DNA from: an uncultured Lentibacter sp.
Lineage (GTDB): Bacteria > Pseudomonadota > Alphaproteobacteria > Rhodobacterales > Rhodobacteraceae
NCBI GenBank assembly: GCA_947497495.1
Contig: CANMGT010000011.1
Location: forward strand, 1-64,000
Reading direction: 5' to 3'
DNA: 64,000 nucleotides
The notes under the pieces: generated by a model
Databases searched by the model: none
Told to the model about the DNA's origin: nothing
The model's input: the letters and a program-made list of their open reading frames with translations, nothing else
Made by a program: the position numbers and the translations under genes
In this document: one piece after another, positions 17,085-25,304 of the stretch
Layout of the letters: each line of letters begins with the position of its first letter
Numbering within the stretch: the stretch's first letter is position 1

Positions 17085-18206
17085 TCAGATGGCCAGATCG
17101 AAATGCGAGCGACCAAAATCCTGCCCATTGATCCTGAGAGACAGAGCATGTTTTCCAGAATAGTATTTGCGAGTGGTGATGGGGCGCATAGCGTGCCGAC
17201 GCGAAAGTTCGATTGTCTCATTCGGTTGCAAGATCATCTGCGTCCACTTGAACACTTTCGGGGCTTGCGTTCCGTTCGCTTTACGGTGGTGCACAACATA
17301 GTCGATCAAGATTTTTTGCGGTTTCGCTGAGGTGGATCTAAGAGTGATCTTGAACTCCAAAAACTCACCAAGTGTTATCAAAGGCGTCTCGATCTCGATC
17401 GTGGGTTTGCTGGTTTCGGGCGGCAAAACCCCAAACACTGCCAGCGCGCCGCTATGGCCTTGTTTGATCAGGCTACGACACGCGTGCCGTATGAGTTTCT
17501 GCCGTTCTAGGGATGCGTCCTCGATCCAACGTGCAGCAAGTTTTGCCACATGATCCGGATGATCTTTCGCCACGTCATTCAGGTGATTGGCAACCGAGCG
17601 CCGGACATATTCCGATGGATCGTCGCGCAACCGTTCCAAGATAGGCGCGGTCTTTGCAGGGTCCGCCATGAGCGACTTTAATCGCATCCCCCAAGGCAGC
17701 CGTGGCCGTGATCCTTCCGACGCTAAGCGGCGAACGTGTTCATTCTCATCCCCAGCCCACTCCAGCATGATGGAAAGCGCTCGATCTGGATCTGCGTCGA
17801 TGAAGGGACGAACATCGAATTCTGATGTACCGCGCATCGTTATTTCCCGCAGGGCACGCATCGAACCATCAAAGTCACCAAGACCTGACCGACCGATAAC
17901 ATCAGTAAGAGGCCATACGCCCCAACCACACATCCCATCCGTCGTGCTGCCCTCGACGGCGCGATTAAGTTTGTCAGGATGCAGCATCCCGACAAGTATC
18001 TTATTCCGCTCTTGAACGTCATCCGGCAGCACCGCCAGCATCTTTTCCGAAATCAACTGAACACGCTGCTTCAACTCCAATCTCTCAAGGCCGGGCAAAA
18101 TTGATGTCGCAAACGCCTCTCTGTCGAAGTCAGGGAGAGACTTGCTCAAATGCGTGCCGATCAGGGTAACCACGTCACGCGATATCAGGTTCTTAAATGG
18201 TTCCAT
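17085..18206 (-). CDS. AlkD-like HEAT-repeat DNA alkylation repair protein
   Basis: A 373-residue protein built of helical HEAT-like repeats. Segments such as LSIMLEWAGDENEHVRRLASEGSRPRLPWG and ILERLRDDPSEYVRRSVANHLNDVAKDHP match AlkC/AlkD-type DNA glycosylases that excise positively charged alkylated bases. The N-terminal two-thirds is the helical superhelix; the last ~110 residues look like a beta-sandwich extension (ITLGEFLEFKITLRSTSAKPQKILIDYVVHH), as in AlkC-type proteins. It stands alone between metal genes and a regulator pair on the minus strand. Confidence 0.8.
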   Translation of the reverse strand: MEPFKNLISRDVVTLIGTHLSKSLPDFDREAFATSILPGLERLELKQRVQLISEKMLAVLPDDVQERNKILVGMLHPDKLNRAVEGSTTDGMCGWGVWPLTDVIGRSGLGDFDGSMRALREITMRGTSEFDVRPFIDADPDRALSIMLEWAGDENEHVRRLASEGSRPRLPWGMRLKSLMADPAKTAPILERLRDDPSEYVRRSVANHLNDVAKDHPDHVAKLAARWIEDASLERQKLIRHACRSLIKQGHSGALAVFGVLPPETSKPTIEIETPLITLGEFLEFKITLRSTSAKPQKILIDYVVHHRKANGTQAPKVFKWTQMILQPNETIELSRRHAMRPITTRKYYSGKHALSLRINGQDFGRSHFDLAI

Positions 18207-18236
18207 TGCTGAGAACTCCTGTCCCGATCATCATAT

Positions 18237-18563
18237 TTAGCTGGCGTTGAAAGAGCAGAGCAGCGGGCAGTGCTCTACGCCAGCTTCCATATTGTCTGGA
18301 TCAAATGCCATCATTGAAAAGTACTGACCAGCGGCTTCAGAATCTTGTGCGCGCTCGAAAACAGCATCAGCCTGTGCTTGGCTTTCCCAGCGGATGACAT
18401 CAAGGTAAGTGCCATCTTTGCGACGTACCAGATCACGCCCTAGAAACCCGTCTTCCCCATTTAGAAATTCACTTTGAAAGGTTTCGGACGCCTGTAGCAG
18501 GTCCTGCTCTGTTTTCCCCTGAGCCAGTCTGATTTGCGCCAACTCGATAATTTTTTGAACCAT
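18237..18563 (-). CDS. Small dimeric alpha-beta barrel (monooxygenase-like) protein
   Basis: A 108-residue product starting MVQKIIELAQIRLAQGKTEQ and containing GFLGRDLVRRKDGTYLDVIRWESQAQADAV. This is the fold and size of ABM-type ferredoxin-like barrels found in small monooxygenases and stress proteins; the enzymatic activity cannot be read. The start at 18563 leaves a 75-base divergent promoter shared with the WYL regulator at 18639. A longer in-frame ATG would consume that promoter. Confidence 0.72.
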   Translation of the reverse strand: MVQKIIELAQIRLAQGKTEQDLLQASETFQSEFLNGEDGFLGRDLVRRKDGTYLDVIRWESQAQADAVFERAQDSEAAGQYFSMMAFDPDNMEAGVEHCPLLCSFNAS

Positions 18564-18607
18564 TTGCGTTTCCTCTGGTTTGCAGCGTTTCCCGGTCACT
18601 CTATTTT

Positions 18608-18634
18608 CAAATATGCCAAATGGTGTCATATTTG
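18608..18634. promoter_or_regulatory. Palindromic operator in a divergent promoter
   Basis: Perfect inverted repeat CAAATATG / CATATTTG with an 11-base centre, four bases before the WYL regulator start and 45 bases before the divergent barrel-protein gene. Half-site centres are 19 bases apart, nearly two helical turns, as for a dimeric repressor. Most likely bound by the adjacent regulator. Confidence 0.55.
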
Positions 18635-18638
18635 TTTG

Positions 18639-19367
18639 ATGCAGACCCGGACCCGACTAGAACGACTGGATCGACTAGAAAGCTGGCTGAAATCTGATGC
18701 CATACTTGTTTTGCGTGACGCAGCCGCAGAGCTTGGCGTGAGTATTCGCACGATCAATCGAGATATCGAGCTTTTGCGCGAGCGGGGCGTTCCCGTGGAG
18801 GCTGATCGAGGTCGGGGTGGCGGTGTACGCTTGAACAGCCGATGGGGCGTTGGCAGGGTTACTTTCACTTATCGGGAAGCAATCGACTTATTGGTTGGGA
18901 TCGCAATGAGCGAACAAACCGATCAAGCCATGCAAATGGGGCAGTCTCGATCCATCAGACGCAAGCTGATGGCCTCCTTTTCGCATGCAGATCAGTCGAG
19001 GATAAACAAATTTAGAGACCGCATCAGAACCGGAGCGCCGTCATCGACCGCGTCTAGGAGTGATTTTAAGACATCGGGAGAGCAAGTCGGGAGCACCTTG
19101 AAAGAAGCCTTTCTTCTCACCAAAACGGCGAAGTTGACTTACTTAGATGGCAAGGGGCAAGAAACCTGTCGCCTTATCGAACCACATTTTTTGGTGCTGA
19201 ATCCGCCGATCTGGTATGCCGTTTGTTGGGATCATCTGCGAAAAGACGTCAGAAGTTTTCGTTGTGATCGAATGCTCAGGGTCGTGTTGCAGTCATCCAC
19301 TTTTGACTTGCGCCCATGGCAGGAATTTCAACACGCGATGGACGGAAACCCGACTAGCGCAATTTAA
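18639..19367 (+). CDS. HTH/WYL-type transcriptional regulator
   Basis: A 242-residue DeoR-like/WYL regulator. Residues ~1-60 are an HTH_11 winged helix (TRLERLDRLESWLKSDAI, ELGVSIRTINRDIELLRERG), ending in the wing GRGGGVRL. The C-terminal half is a WYL-like effector domain (KLTYLDGKGQETCRLIEPHFLVL, PPIWYAVCWDHLRKDVRSFRCDRM). It is divergent from the barrel-protein gene with a palindrome between them, so that gene is its likely target. Confidence 0.85.
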   Translation: MQTRTRLERLDRLESWLKSDAILVLRDAAAELGVSIRTINRDIELLRERGVPVEADRGRGGGVRLNSRWGVGRVTFTYREAIDLLVGIAMSEQTDQAMQMGQSRSIRRKLMASFSHADQSRINKFRDRIRTGAPSSTASRSDFKTSGEQVGSTLKEAFLLTKTAKLTYLDGKGQETCRLIEPHFLVLNPPIWYAVCWDHLRKDVRSFRCDRMLRVVLQSSTFDLRPWQEFQHAMDGNPTSAI

Positions 19368-19989
19368 CATCGTTTCAATATTAGCGCTTGGGCTTGAAAT
19401 GAGTCTGCAAGCTTTTCGCTTAACAGCGTCAAGGATGTATCGGTAAGTGGTCCGTTCACGACTTTCTGTTGTCGCAGCAGGCATTCGCCAGGCCGCAGAA
19501 AACGGTTAAGTTGGGCTCAAAGCGGAATAGGAGCATTTCGCCTTCAATGGCCGGGCTGCGGGACAAAGCGGATCTTCGTGGCGAGCATGGTCAGCCCCTG
19601 GGGCGGCGATCCAACGGGCATTGGGAAGCACTTTATGCCAGCCAAACACATCCTCAGAACGAAGGGTGCGCCTGCATCAGCCATATCGCCAGCCCATGGG
19701 AAGGGGCTGACGATAGCCGGGCCGCTGCGCGGCTGTTAACCGGCTTGGTGCTCAAATCGAACTTCTACAATGGGCTCACAACTGTCACAAGTTGCGACAT
19801 GCACCGATGACTGGAATGCGGGCTTTATTGCCATTCAATGAGTGGATTTGAACGTCCGCGATGGCGATGGCGATGGCGATAGGTAGGGCTCAACGGCCAG
19901 TCAAGCTCAAGCGCATAATAGAGATTATGTTAAATAAAGCTTTTCGGCCTTTCATGGTACTTGCTAAGTCAATGAAGGATCACGAAAAA
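19368..19989. other. Intergenic region with decayed-looking sequence
   Basis: About 620 bases with no convincing gene. The stretch 19500-19800 resembles the degenerate intergenic sequence often found in Roseobacter replicons and has only poor-composition frames. A short tandem repeat of CGATGG units lies at about 19858-19884. Further right the DNA becomes AT-rich, leading to the copper leader gene promoter. Confidence 0.4.
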
Positions 19990-20022
19990 GTTGACAGCCC
20001 CTGAAACAGAAAGGGTTGACAG
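19990..20022 (+). promoter_or_regulatory. Direct repeat GTTGACAG upstream of copper leader gene
   Basis: GTTGACAG occurs at 19990-19997 and 20015-20022, 25 bases apart. Both include a perfect -35 hexamer TTGACA. The second is 30 bases from the leader-gene ATG at 20051, which would give a nearly leaderless mRNA if used as promoter. If translation instead starts at the TTG at 19991, the repeat lies within the coding sequence. Confidence 0.35.
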
Positions 20023-20050
20023 GTATTACCAATTCGCTCATCTTTTCGCA

Positions 20051-20452
20051 ATGAAACGGATTCCCACCATTTTAAGTACTGTCAAAGCATTTGTATGCTT
20101 GGCTCTACTATTGGCCGTGGTTTTGTTTCCCCCGAAAGCTGTACATGCTAGCTCCAGTGAGCACGGTGGCCACGGGGCAGTTATGAAAAATGCTGCCAAC
20201 CAAGAGCACGCCAATGTTCATTCTGGTCATGCCGATCACTCTACCGGGCACGCTGAATACAACAGTGAAGTTGGAAGTGCTGACCAGAATCATGGTTCGA
20301 CCCAGTGCTGCAGTGACGTCTGTCTCTCTGTGGTTCTTGTTGAAAATCATGAGATATTTGTCGTTCAAGCGACGAGTGATCACTATCTGACGCTCAATTC
20401 ACAGATAGCGTCGTTTGACCCAAACAGCTTTCTTCGCCCCCCACGCTCCTAA
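20051..20452 (+). CDS. CutF-like exported copper leader protein
   Basis: A 133-residue exported protein: signal peptide MKRIPTILSTVKAFVCLALL to about VHA, then a His-rich region (HGGHGAVM, HSGHADHSTGHAEY), a CxxxC motif in QCCSDVCL, and a short C-terminus ending FLRPPRS at the stop. This matches DUF2946/CutF-type leaders: export signal, CxxxC copper site and terminal Pro-rich arrest-like sequence. In Rhodobacter CutF, translation of the exported leader senses copper and controls the downstream multicopper oxidase genes. The stop codon is part of an inverted repeat (20449-20529) whose other arm covers the next ribosome-binding site. An alternative TTG start at 19991 has AAGGA upstream. Confidence 0.75.
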   Translation: MKRIPTILSTVKAFVCLALLLAVVLFPPKAVHASSSEHGGHGAVMKNAANQEHANVHSGHADHSTGHAEYNSEVGSADQNHGSTQCCSDVCLSVVLVENHEIFVVQATSDHYLTLNSQIASFDPNSFLRPPRS

Positions 20453-20529
20453 CCTGATCCTAGGCCCTAAACGGGACCTTAGCTTTGCGCACCTAAGTGC
20501 GTGAGCCCTTAGTTCACAAATCAGGTTAG
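20449..20529 (+). promoter_or_regulatory. Attenuator-like stem-loop between leader and copper operon
   Basis: Perfect 10-base arms CTAACCTGAT (20449-20458) and ATCAGGTTAG (20520-20529) enclose 61 bases with an inner hairpin CGCAC-CTAA-GTGCG. The left arm contains the leader stop codon TAA (20450-20452). The right arm contains the AGG of the ribosome-binding site for the lipoprotein gene at 20534. A ribosome paused at the leader C-terminus would cover the left arm and free the site. Confidence 0.7.
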
Positions 20530-20533
20530 TTTC

Positions 20534-20755
20534 ATGAAAATCTATCTACTCACGGGGGCCTCGGTCCTTACGCTTAGCGCATGTGCGTCTGAGCCAACAG
20601 CTCTACCAATAGTGACGGCACAGCATGCAGTTGCAAACCCAGCTGTTTCATCTTCAATCACTTACAAAGACCCCTTGTCCGGCTATGTATACCGCGGCCC
20701 TACCGGTCCTCGTGATTGGCGTTCTGTCAATCAAGAACAGACGGAGAGCCACTGA
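20534..20755 (+). CDS. Small lipoprotein of the copper operon
   Basis: A 73-residue lipoprotein with lipobox LSAC at about residues 14-17. The mature part ends in KDPLSGYVYRGPTGPRDWRSVNQ. It overlaps the TolC-like gene by one base (TGATG), so the two are coupled. Its ribosome-binding site is in the right arm of the upstream stem-loop, so it would be the first gene controlled by the leader. Function unknown. Confidence 0.8.
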   Translation: MKIYLLTGASVLTLSACASEPTALPIVTAQHAVANPAVSSSITYKDPLSGYVYRGPTGPRDWRSVNQEQTESH

Positions 20756-22218
20756 TGAAAATCTCAAGATTATCTCTCGTCGTAGGCTTTCCGCTGTTTC
20801 TGGGAGCTTGTGCCACAGCGATACCTGGTTCGTATACTGAACAGAAAGCAGGTTTCGCCAACGTTTCTACGCAAACAGCCAAAGCCATTGGGAAGCGCAC
20901 TGTTTTCGCTCAAACTCAGTCTGAGAATGAGGCGGTTAAGAAGCAAGTACACAGCATGGTGCACCGCAAGACCATATCTGCGGACACCGCTGTTCAAGTG
21001 GCTTTGCTCAACAACAAAGGGCTGCAGGCGTCATATGCTAATGTAGGCATTTCAGCCACTGATGCATGGCAACAAGCAACGCCAGAAAATCCAGTTGTTT
21101 CTCTAGGCATTTTGGGAATTGGCGCCGCTGAACTTGGTGTTTATCGAGCCATAGAGGGTATTATTGCGACCAACATCCTAGAGGCAAAAACACGCAAGCA
21201 GCGCGTTGCTCTAGCAGATGTTAACTTCCGCGCCGCGCAGCTTTCAGCGGTAAACGATAGCCTAGGGCTAGCCAATGAAACGCGCGTGGCGTGGATTGAT
21301 GCTGTAGCCGCTTTTGAAGCCGTTTCTTATCTCAAGCGAGCCAAAGCAACTTCAGACGCCGGCTCTGAACTAGCTCGTAAGCTTGGTGAAACTGGAGCAC
21401 TCAACAAAGCGGGGCAAGCTCGTGAACAAGCTTTCAATGCCGAATTGGCAGGACAATTGGCCAAGGCTCGGTTGAATGCAGCGCGCTCAAAGGAAAACTT
21501 AACCAAATTGATGGGCCTATGGGGCTCCGAAGTAAACTACTTTGTGCCTGATGCTTTGCCAGCTCTGCCAAGGTCAGTCGGGAGAGTGTCCAAAGTTGAA
21601 GGCAAGGCTTTGAGAAATCGCGTAGACCTGCGTGTCGCTAAGCTGGGGCTAGAAGCCCAAGCCAAATCCTTTGGACTAACAGATCAAACGCGACTGGTAA
21701 CGGATCTCGAAATAATAGCCGGCTTTGAGACTGAACGAGAAGTCGATGGTGGAGAAATAGAAACCGAAACCACTCCTCAGATCGAATTGGAATTCGCTAT
21801 TCCAATCTATGACACTGGTAAAGCGCGTATGCGCAAAGCGGAGCTTATGTATCTGCAAGCGGCCAATGTTCTCGCTGAAAAAGCTGTCAATGTGAGGTCT
21901 GAAGCAAGAGGCGCAGAAGTCTCGTATCACTCATCTTACAAGATAGCGAAGCACTACCGCAACGTTCTGGTGCCACTGCGCAAGACCGTCGAAGAAGAAG
22001 CTCTTCTGTCTTACAATGGCATGATCACCAATACATTCGAATTGCTCACAGACGTTCGTGAAAAGCTCAGCGCTGAGCTGGAAGCGGCGAACGCAAAACG
22101 TGAATTCTTCTTGGCCCAAGCTGAACTGACAGCCGCGATCTACGGCGGTGGAGCTGGCAGCAATGACGCTGGTGGAGAAGGCGCAACACTTGCCGCCGGT
22201 GGCGGCGCAGGACACTGA
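20755..22218 (+). CDS. TolC/CusC-like outer-membrane efflux lipoprotein
   Basis: A 487-residue outer-membrane factor with lipobox FLGAC near residue 19. The body has the two-repeat TolC plan with long helices: TAVQVALLNNKGLQASYANVG and ANETRVAWIDAVAAFEAV in repeat 1, then LRNRVDLRVAKLGLEAQAKS and ELEFAIPIYDTGKARMRKAE in repeat 2. The C-terminus is Gly-rich. CusC-type proteins normally pair with a periplasmic adaptor and an RND pump, neither of which is encoded in this window. Here the neighbours are a multicopper oxidase and a cupredoxin-CusF protein. Confidence 0.88.
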   Translation: MKISRLSLVVGFPLFLGACATAIPGSYTEQKAGFANVSTQTAKAIGKRTVFAQTQSENEAVKKQVHSMVHRKTISADTAVQVALLNNKGLQASYANVGISATDAWQQATPENPVVSLGILGIGAAELGVYRAIEGIIATNILEAKTRKQRVALADVNFRAAQLSAVNDSLGLANETRVAWIDAVAAFEAVSYLKRAKATSDAGSELARKLGETGALNKAGQAREQAFNAELAGQLAKARLNAARSKENLTKLMGLWGSEVNYFVPDALPALPRSVGRVSKVEGKALRNRVDLRVAKLGLEAQAKSFGLTDQTRLVTDLEIIAGFETEREVDGGEIETETTPQIELEFAIPIYDTGKARMRKAELMYLQAANVLAEKAVNVRSEARGAEVSYHSSYKIAKHYRNVLVPLRKTVEEEALLSYNGMITNTFELLTDVREKLSAELEAANAKREFFLAQAELTAAIYGGGAGSNDAGGEGATLAAGGGAGH

Positions 22219-22231
22219 AAGGACTGATGAC

Positions 22232-23590
22232 ATGATTAATCGACGTCAATTACTCGGGGCCGGTGCAGCAGGTGCAGCCCTCGTTTCTTCTCAAGCATGG
22301 AGTAAGACCACAAATATGGGGCTGCCTGAAGCCGCTCAGATGGACTCAGCTTCAACGGCGATTACAGCTCGGCCTTCTTCGGGGCCGGACTATAATCCGG
22401 TTGTTACACTAAATGGATGGACTTTGCCCCATCGAATGAACAATGGGATCAAGGAGTTTCACCTTGTTGCGGAACCGGTCGAGCGCGAACTAGCAGACGG
22501 TATGATCGCACATCTTTGGGGTTACAATGGTCAATCGACAGGACCAACCATCGAGGCGGTGGAAGGTGACCGCGTTCGGATATACGTTACAAACAGGCTG
22601 CCTGAGGGGACTACGGTCCATTGGCATGGGCTTATTCTTCCTTCTGGCATGGACGGTGTTTCAGGGCTGAGCCATCCGAGTATCCCACCGGGAAAGACGT
22701 TTATTTATGAGTTTGACTTAACCAAGTCAGGTACATTCATGTATCACCCCCATGGTGATGAAATGACCCAGATGGCGATGGGCATGATGGGCATGTTTGT
22801 GGTGCATCCCAAAGATCCGACATTTATGCCGGTGGATCGTGACTTCCTGATCATGTTGAACGCATTCGACATTGATCCAGGCACCTACGTTCCACGCATC
22901 ATGACGATGACGGACTTCAACCTGTGGACATGGAATAGCCGAATATTTCCAGACATTGATCCGCTCGTCGTGAACAAAGGTGACAAGGTGCGAGTTCGCG
23001 TCGGTAACCTGACGATGACGAACCATCCCATCCACATGCATGGCTACGACTTTAAGGTCACTTGCACGGACGGAGGCTGGGTGCCGCCAGAAGCGCAGTG
23101 GCCCGAGGTTAGCATCGACATTCCGGTAGGCGCGATGCGCGCTTACGAGTTTGTGGCAGAACATCTGGGGGATTGGGCTATCCACTGTCACAAGTCACAT
23201 CACACGATGAACGCAATGGGGCATGATGTGCCCACGTTCATCGGCGTAAACAAAAAACCGCTCACTCAGAAAATACGGCAATTCCAACCCGAATACATGC
23301 CTATGGGCATGTCTGGAATGGGGGACATGGCCAAAATGTCTATGCCACTTCCAGACAACACCATTCCGATGATGACAGGATGGGGGCCGTATGGACCGAT
23401 TGAAATGGGCGGCATGTTTTCGGTTGTGAAGGTGCGGGATGGCATCGACGCGGACGATTACGAAGATCCCGGCTGGTACGAAAATCCTCCGGGCGAGATG
23501 GCCTACGAATGGACAGGCGAACTTCCCGAATTTGCCTCCAACAACAGCCCAAAAACACTACTGACTCCTAAACCAACGCAGAAGGGCTAA
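22232..23590 (+). CDS. Multicopper oxidase (CopA/CumA type), Tat-exported
   Basis: A 452-residue periplasmic multicopper oxidase that probably oxidises Cu(I). The Tat-type signal is NRRQLLGAGAAGAALVSS. The four copper-ligand clusters are visible: HWHG at 130-133, YHPHGDEM near 172, HPIHMHG at 265-271 and HCHKSHHTMNAM at 318-329 (type 1 Cys/His/Met). Two cupredoxin domains dominate, with a Met-rich C-terminal stretch (MPMGMSGMGDMAKMSM) likely to bind Cu(I). It begins 13 bases after the TolC-like gene. Confidence 0.93.
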   Translation: MINRRQLLGAGAAGAALVSSQAWSKTTNMGLPEAAQMDSASTAITARPSSGPDYNPVVTLNGWTLPHRMNNGIKEFHLVAEPVERELADGMIAHLWGYNGQSTGPTIEAVEGDRVRIYVTNRLPEGTTVHWHGLILPSGMDGVSGLSHPSIPPGKTFIYEFDLTKSGTFMYHPHGDEMTQMAMGMMGMFVVHPKDPTFMPVDRDFLIMLNAFDIDPGTYVPRIMTMTDFNLWTWNSRIFPDIDPLVVNKGDKVRVRVGNLTMTNHPIHMHGYDFKVTCTDGGWVPPEAQWPEVSIDIPVGAMRAYEFVAEHLGDWAIHCHKSHHTMNAMGHDVPTFIGVNKKPLTQKIRQFQPEYMPMGMSGMGDMAKMSMPLPDNTIPMMTGWGPYGPIEMGGMFSVVKVRDGIDADDYEDPGWYENPPGEMAYEWTGELPEFASNNSPKTLLTPKPTQKG

Positions 23591-23636
23591 CTGGCCCTCT
23601 GTCTTAACTTTACCAAACTTAAAACAGGACGAAAAA

Positions 23637-24350
23637 ATGAAAAAACTACTTCTGAGTACCGCTATCACTTTTGCACTCGCAACAGGCGCTTTTGCAGATG
23701 CTGGTCATGCCAAGAAAGAAACATCCGAAGCACCGGAAATGATGATCGGTATGCCGGGTAATTCAGCAAAGATTGATCGTACAATCGATGTCATTCTGCT
23801 CGAAAATAATGACGGCGAAATGCTAATCCAGAGCGAAGAGATGAATATCAATCAAGGCGAGACCATTCTTTTCAAGATCAAGAACGAAGGCGAGCTAGAG
23901 CATGAGTTTGTCCTTGATACTGTGGAGCGCAATGCCGAGCACAAAATCGAGATGGCAAAAATGGACATGGAGCATGACGATCCCAATCGCATTCGCCTTG
24001 ATTCTGGCGCATCAGGTGAAGTGGTTTGGACTTTTGCCAATGCCGGTACGTTTGAAGCGGCTTGCCTGATCCCTGGCCATTACGAGTCCGGCATGCACCG
24101 CGAAGTTGCTGTAGGCGAGCAGATGGCGCAGGCCAACGTGGAATACACGTCTGGCAAAATCAAGAAAGTCGATGCCAAGGCTGGAAAGGTGACCATCATT
24201 CATGGCCCACTGGTCAATCTCGACATGCCTGCGATGACGATGGTGTTTCGTGCTGACGAAGCAATGATTGCAAAAATGTCTAAGGGCCAAAGCATTGAAT
24301 TTGTAGCGGATCGTGTTAAAGGCAAGCTTACCGTTACAGCTATTAAATAG
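23637..24350 (+). CDS. Cupredoxin-CusF fusion copper-binding protein
   Basis: A 237-residue exported protein with signal peptide ending GAFA. Residues ~45-160 are a cupredoxin: GETILFKIKNEGELEHEFVL with a Met-rich insert, then the ligand loop ACLIPGHYESGMH (Cys-His-Met). Residues ~165-237 are a CusF-like OB-fold domain with VDLDMPAMTMVF-type ligands (NLDMPAMTMVFR). The two domains are often separate proteins; here one chain could carry both a blue-copper-like and a CusF Cu(I) site. It follows the multicopper oxidase by 46 bases. Confidence 0.9.
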   Translation: MKKLLLSTAITFALATGAFADAGHAKKETSEAPEMMIGMPGNSAKIDRTIDVILLENNDGEMLIQSEEMNINQGETILFKIKNEGELEHEFVLDTVERNAEHKIEMAKMDMEHDDPNRIRLDSGASGEVVWTFANAGTFEAACLIPGHYESGMHREVAVGEQMAQANVEYTSGKIKKVDAKAGKVTIIHGPLVNLDMPAMTMVFRADEAMIAKMSKGQSIEFVADRVKGKLTVTAIK

Positions 24351-24373
24351 CCTCCTCTAGGAGCGCCCTACTC

Positions 24374-24406
24374 GGCGACCATTGCATTAAATATGCTTTG
24401 GTCGCC
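24374..24406 (+). terminator. 8-bp hairpin after the copper operon
   Basis: Perfect inverted repeat GGCGACCA / TGGTCGCC with a 17-base AT-rich loop, 23 bases after the cupredoxin-CusF stop. No T-run follows, so it is either a factor-assisted terminator or an mRNA-stabilising end. Confidence 0.45.
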
Positions 24407-24974
24407 ATCTCGCTAAAGGTGCCGAAAATCCGAAGGGTGCCACAGGGTGGAATGATAACACCGAATACTGCGCACCTAATGAATAAGCTCAACTTACTAT
24501 CAAGAAAATAGATCAAAGTCGGCTAACTGTCTTGTTTTGCATCACAAAAGCCCTAGTTTAAACTCAAAATAGTTGTCGAAGGTTCTATTTCTCTCCTGCA
24601 AAAGAAGTCATTTTCCGCGTTGCAGAAGATCGGTGAAATGGGCTCACCTAGACCTTACCTGCTGGCAGCACCAACGACCGCTTAGCGGACGAAGCAGTCT
24701 TCGGTGTTTCCAGCTTAAGGTCTGATTTAGGCCCAAACCGGATCTTGACCCTAATTTCTAAATACTGCGGTGCGGCCCGTCGAAACGAACCATTCGTACA
24801 TCATGCAGCATTTTGTCAGCTGGAGCGTCGGTCTGCGGACAAGGCAACCTTGCGCTCTTTATGTGGTATACCGCTACTTTGAGAAAGCCGTGCTAAGGTG
24901 GTTAGATTTGCCTTTTAGCTTCTCGCCACTTAAGCTCAGGCCATTAAAAATCAAGCAATATTGCGGAGTGAAAG
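24407..24974. other. Intergenic region without recognised genes
   Basis: About 570 bases, noticeably AT-richer than its surroundings, with only short low-quality frames. It separates the copper operon from the hypothetical gene and ietAS module and may mark an insertion boundary. I see no repeat, operator or RNA gene in it. Confidence 0.4.
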
Positions 24975-25304
24975 ATGACAGAGAGAACTTATAAGTATTG
25001 GCATCAGATCAAGAACAATGCTGACGGTCCTTTGCTGTTTTCGGGGACATTCCCAGTGCAAGCCTCAGGAAGCGCTGAACAGTCTCCTCTCAGTGAGGAG
25101 GAAACAGTGAATGACGGAAAGGTTTATGTAAACGGTCGCATCAGTTCCGGCGGATTATTGCGCTACTTTCAAGGGCTTTCGACTAACGGAGATCCAGTCC
25201 TATCGGCGAATATTGGCGGCCAAAATGGATGTTATCTCTATAGCGATGAAGACTTGTCCGGGGCGGAAGTCGAAATTATTGTAGGCGGTGTGCTTGTGTT
25301 TTGA
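24975..25304 (+). CDS. Hypothetical protein
   Basis: A 109-residue soluble product with good coding composition and GGAG six bases before the ATG. It is beta-rich and Gly-rich (VYVNGRISSGGLLRYFQGLS, ANIGGQNGCYLYSDEDLSGAEVEIIVGG), with no signal peptide or membrane segment. No family recognised. It lies on the same strand as ietAS but 420 bases upstream, so operon membership is doubtful. Confidence 0.7.
   Translation: MTERTYKYWHQIKNNADGPLLFSGTFPVQASGSAEQSPLSEEETVNDGKVYVNGRISSGGLLRYFQGLSTNGDPVLSANIGGQNGCYLYSDEDLSGAEVEIIVGGVLVF

Noticed and set aside
19469..19810. A 113-codon plus-strand frame in the 19.4-19.8 kb gap
   Set aside because: No ribosome-binding site and no protein-like pattern; the DNA resembles degenerate Roseobacter intergenic sequence.
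19858..19884. CGATGG short tandem repeat
   Set aside because: Four imperfect units only; no sign of an iteron array, CRISPR or functional repeat.
24770..24994. A 74-codon plus-strand frame before the gene at 24975
   Set aside because: It overlaps the better-supported start at 24975 in a different frame and has non-coding composition.
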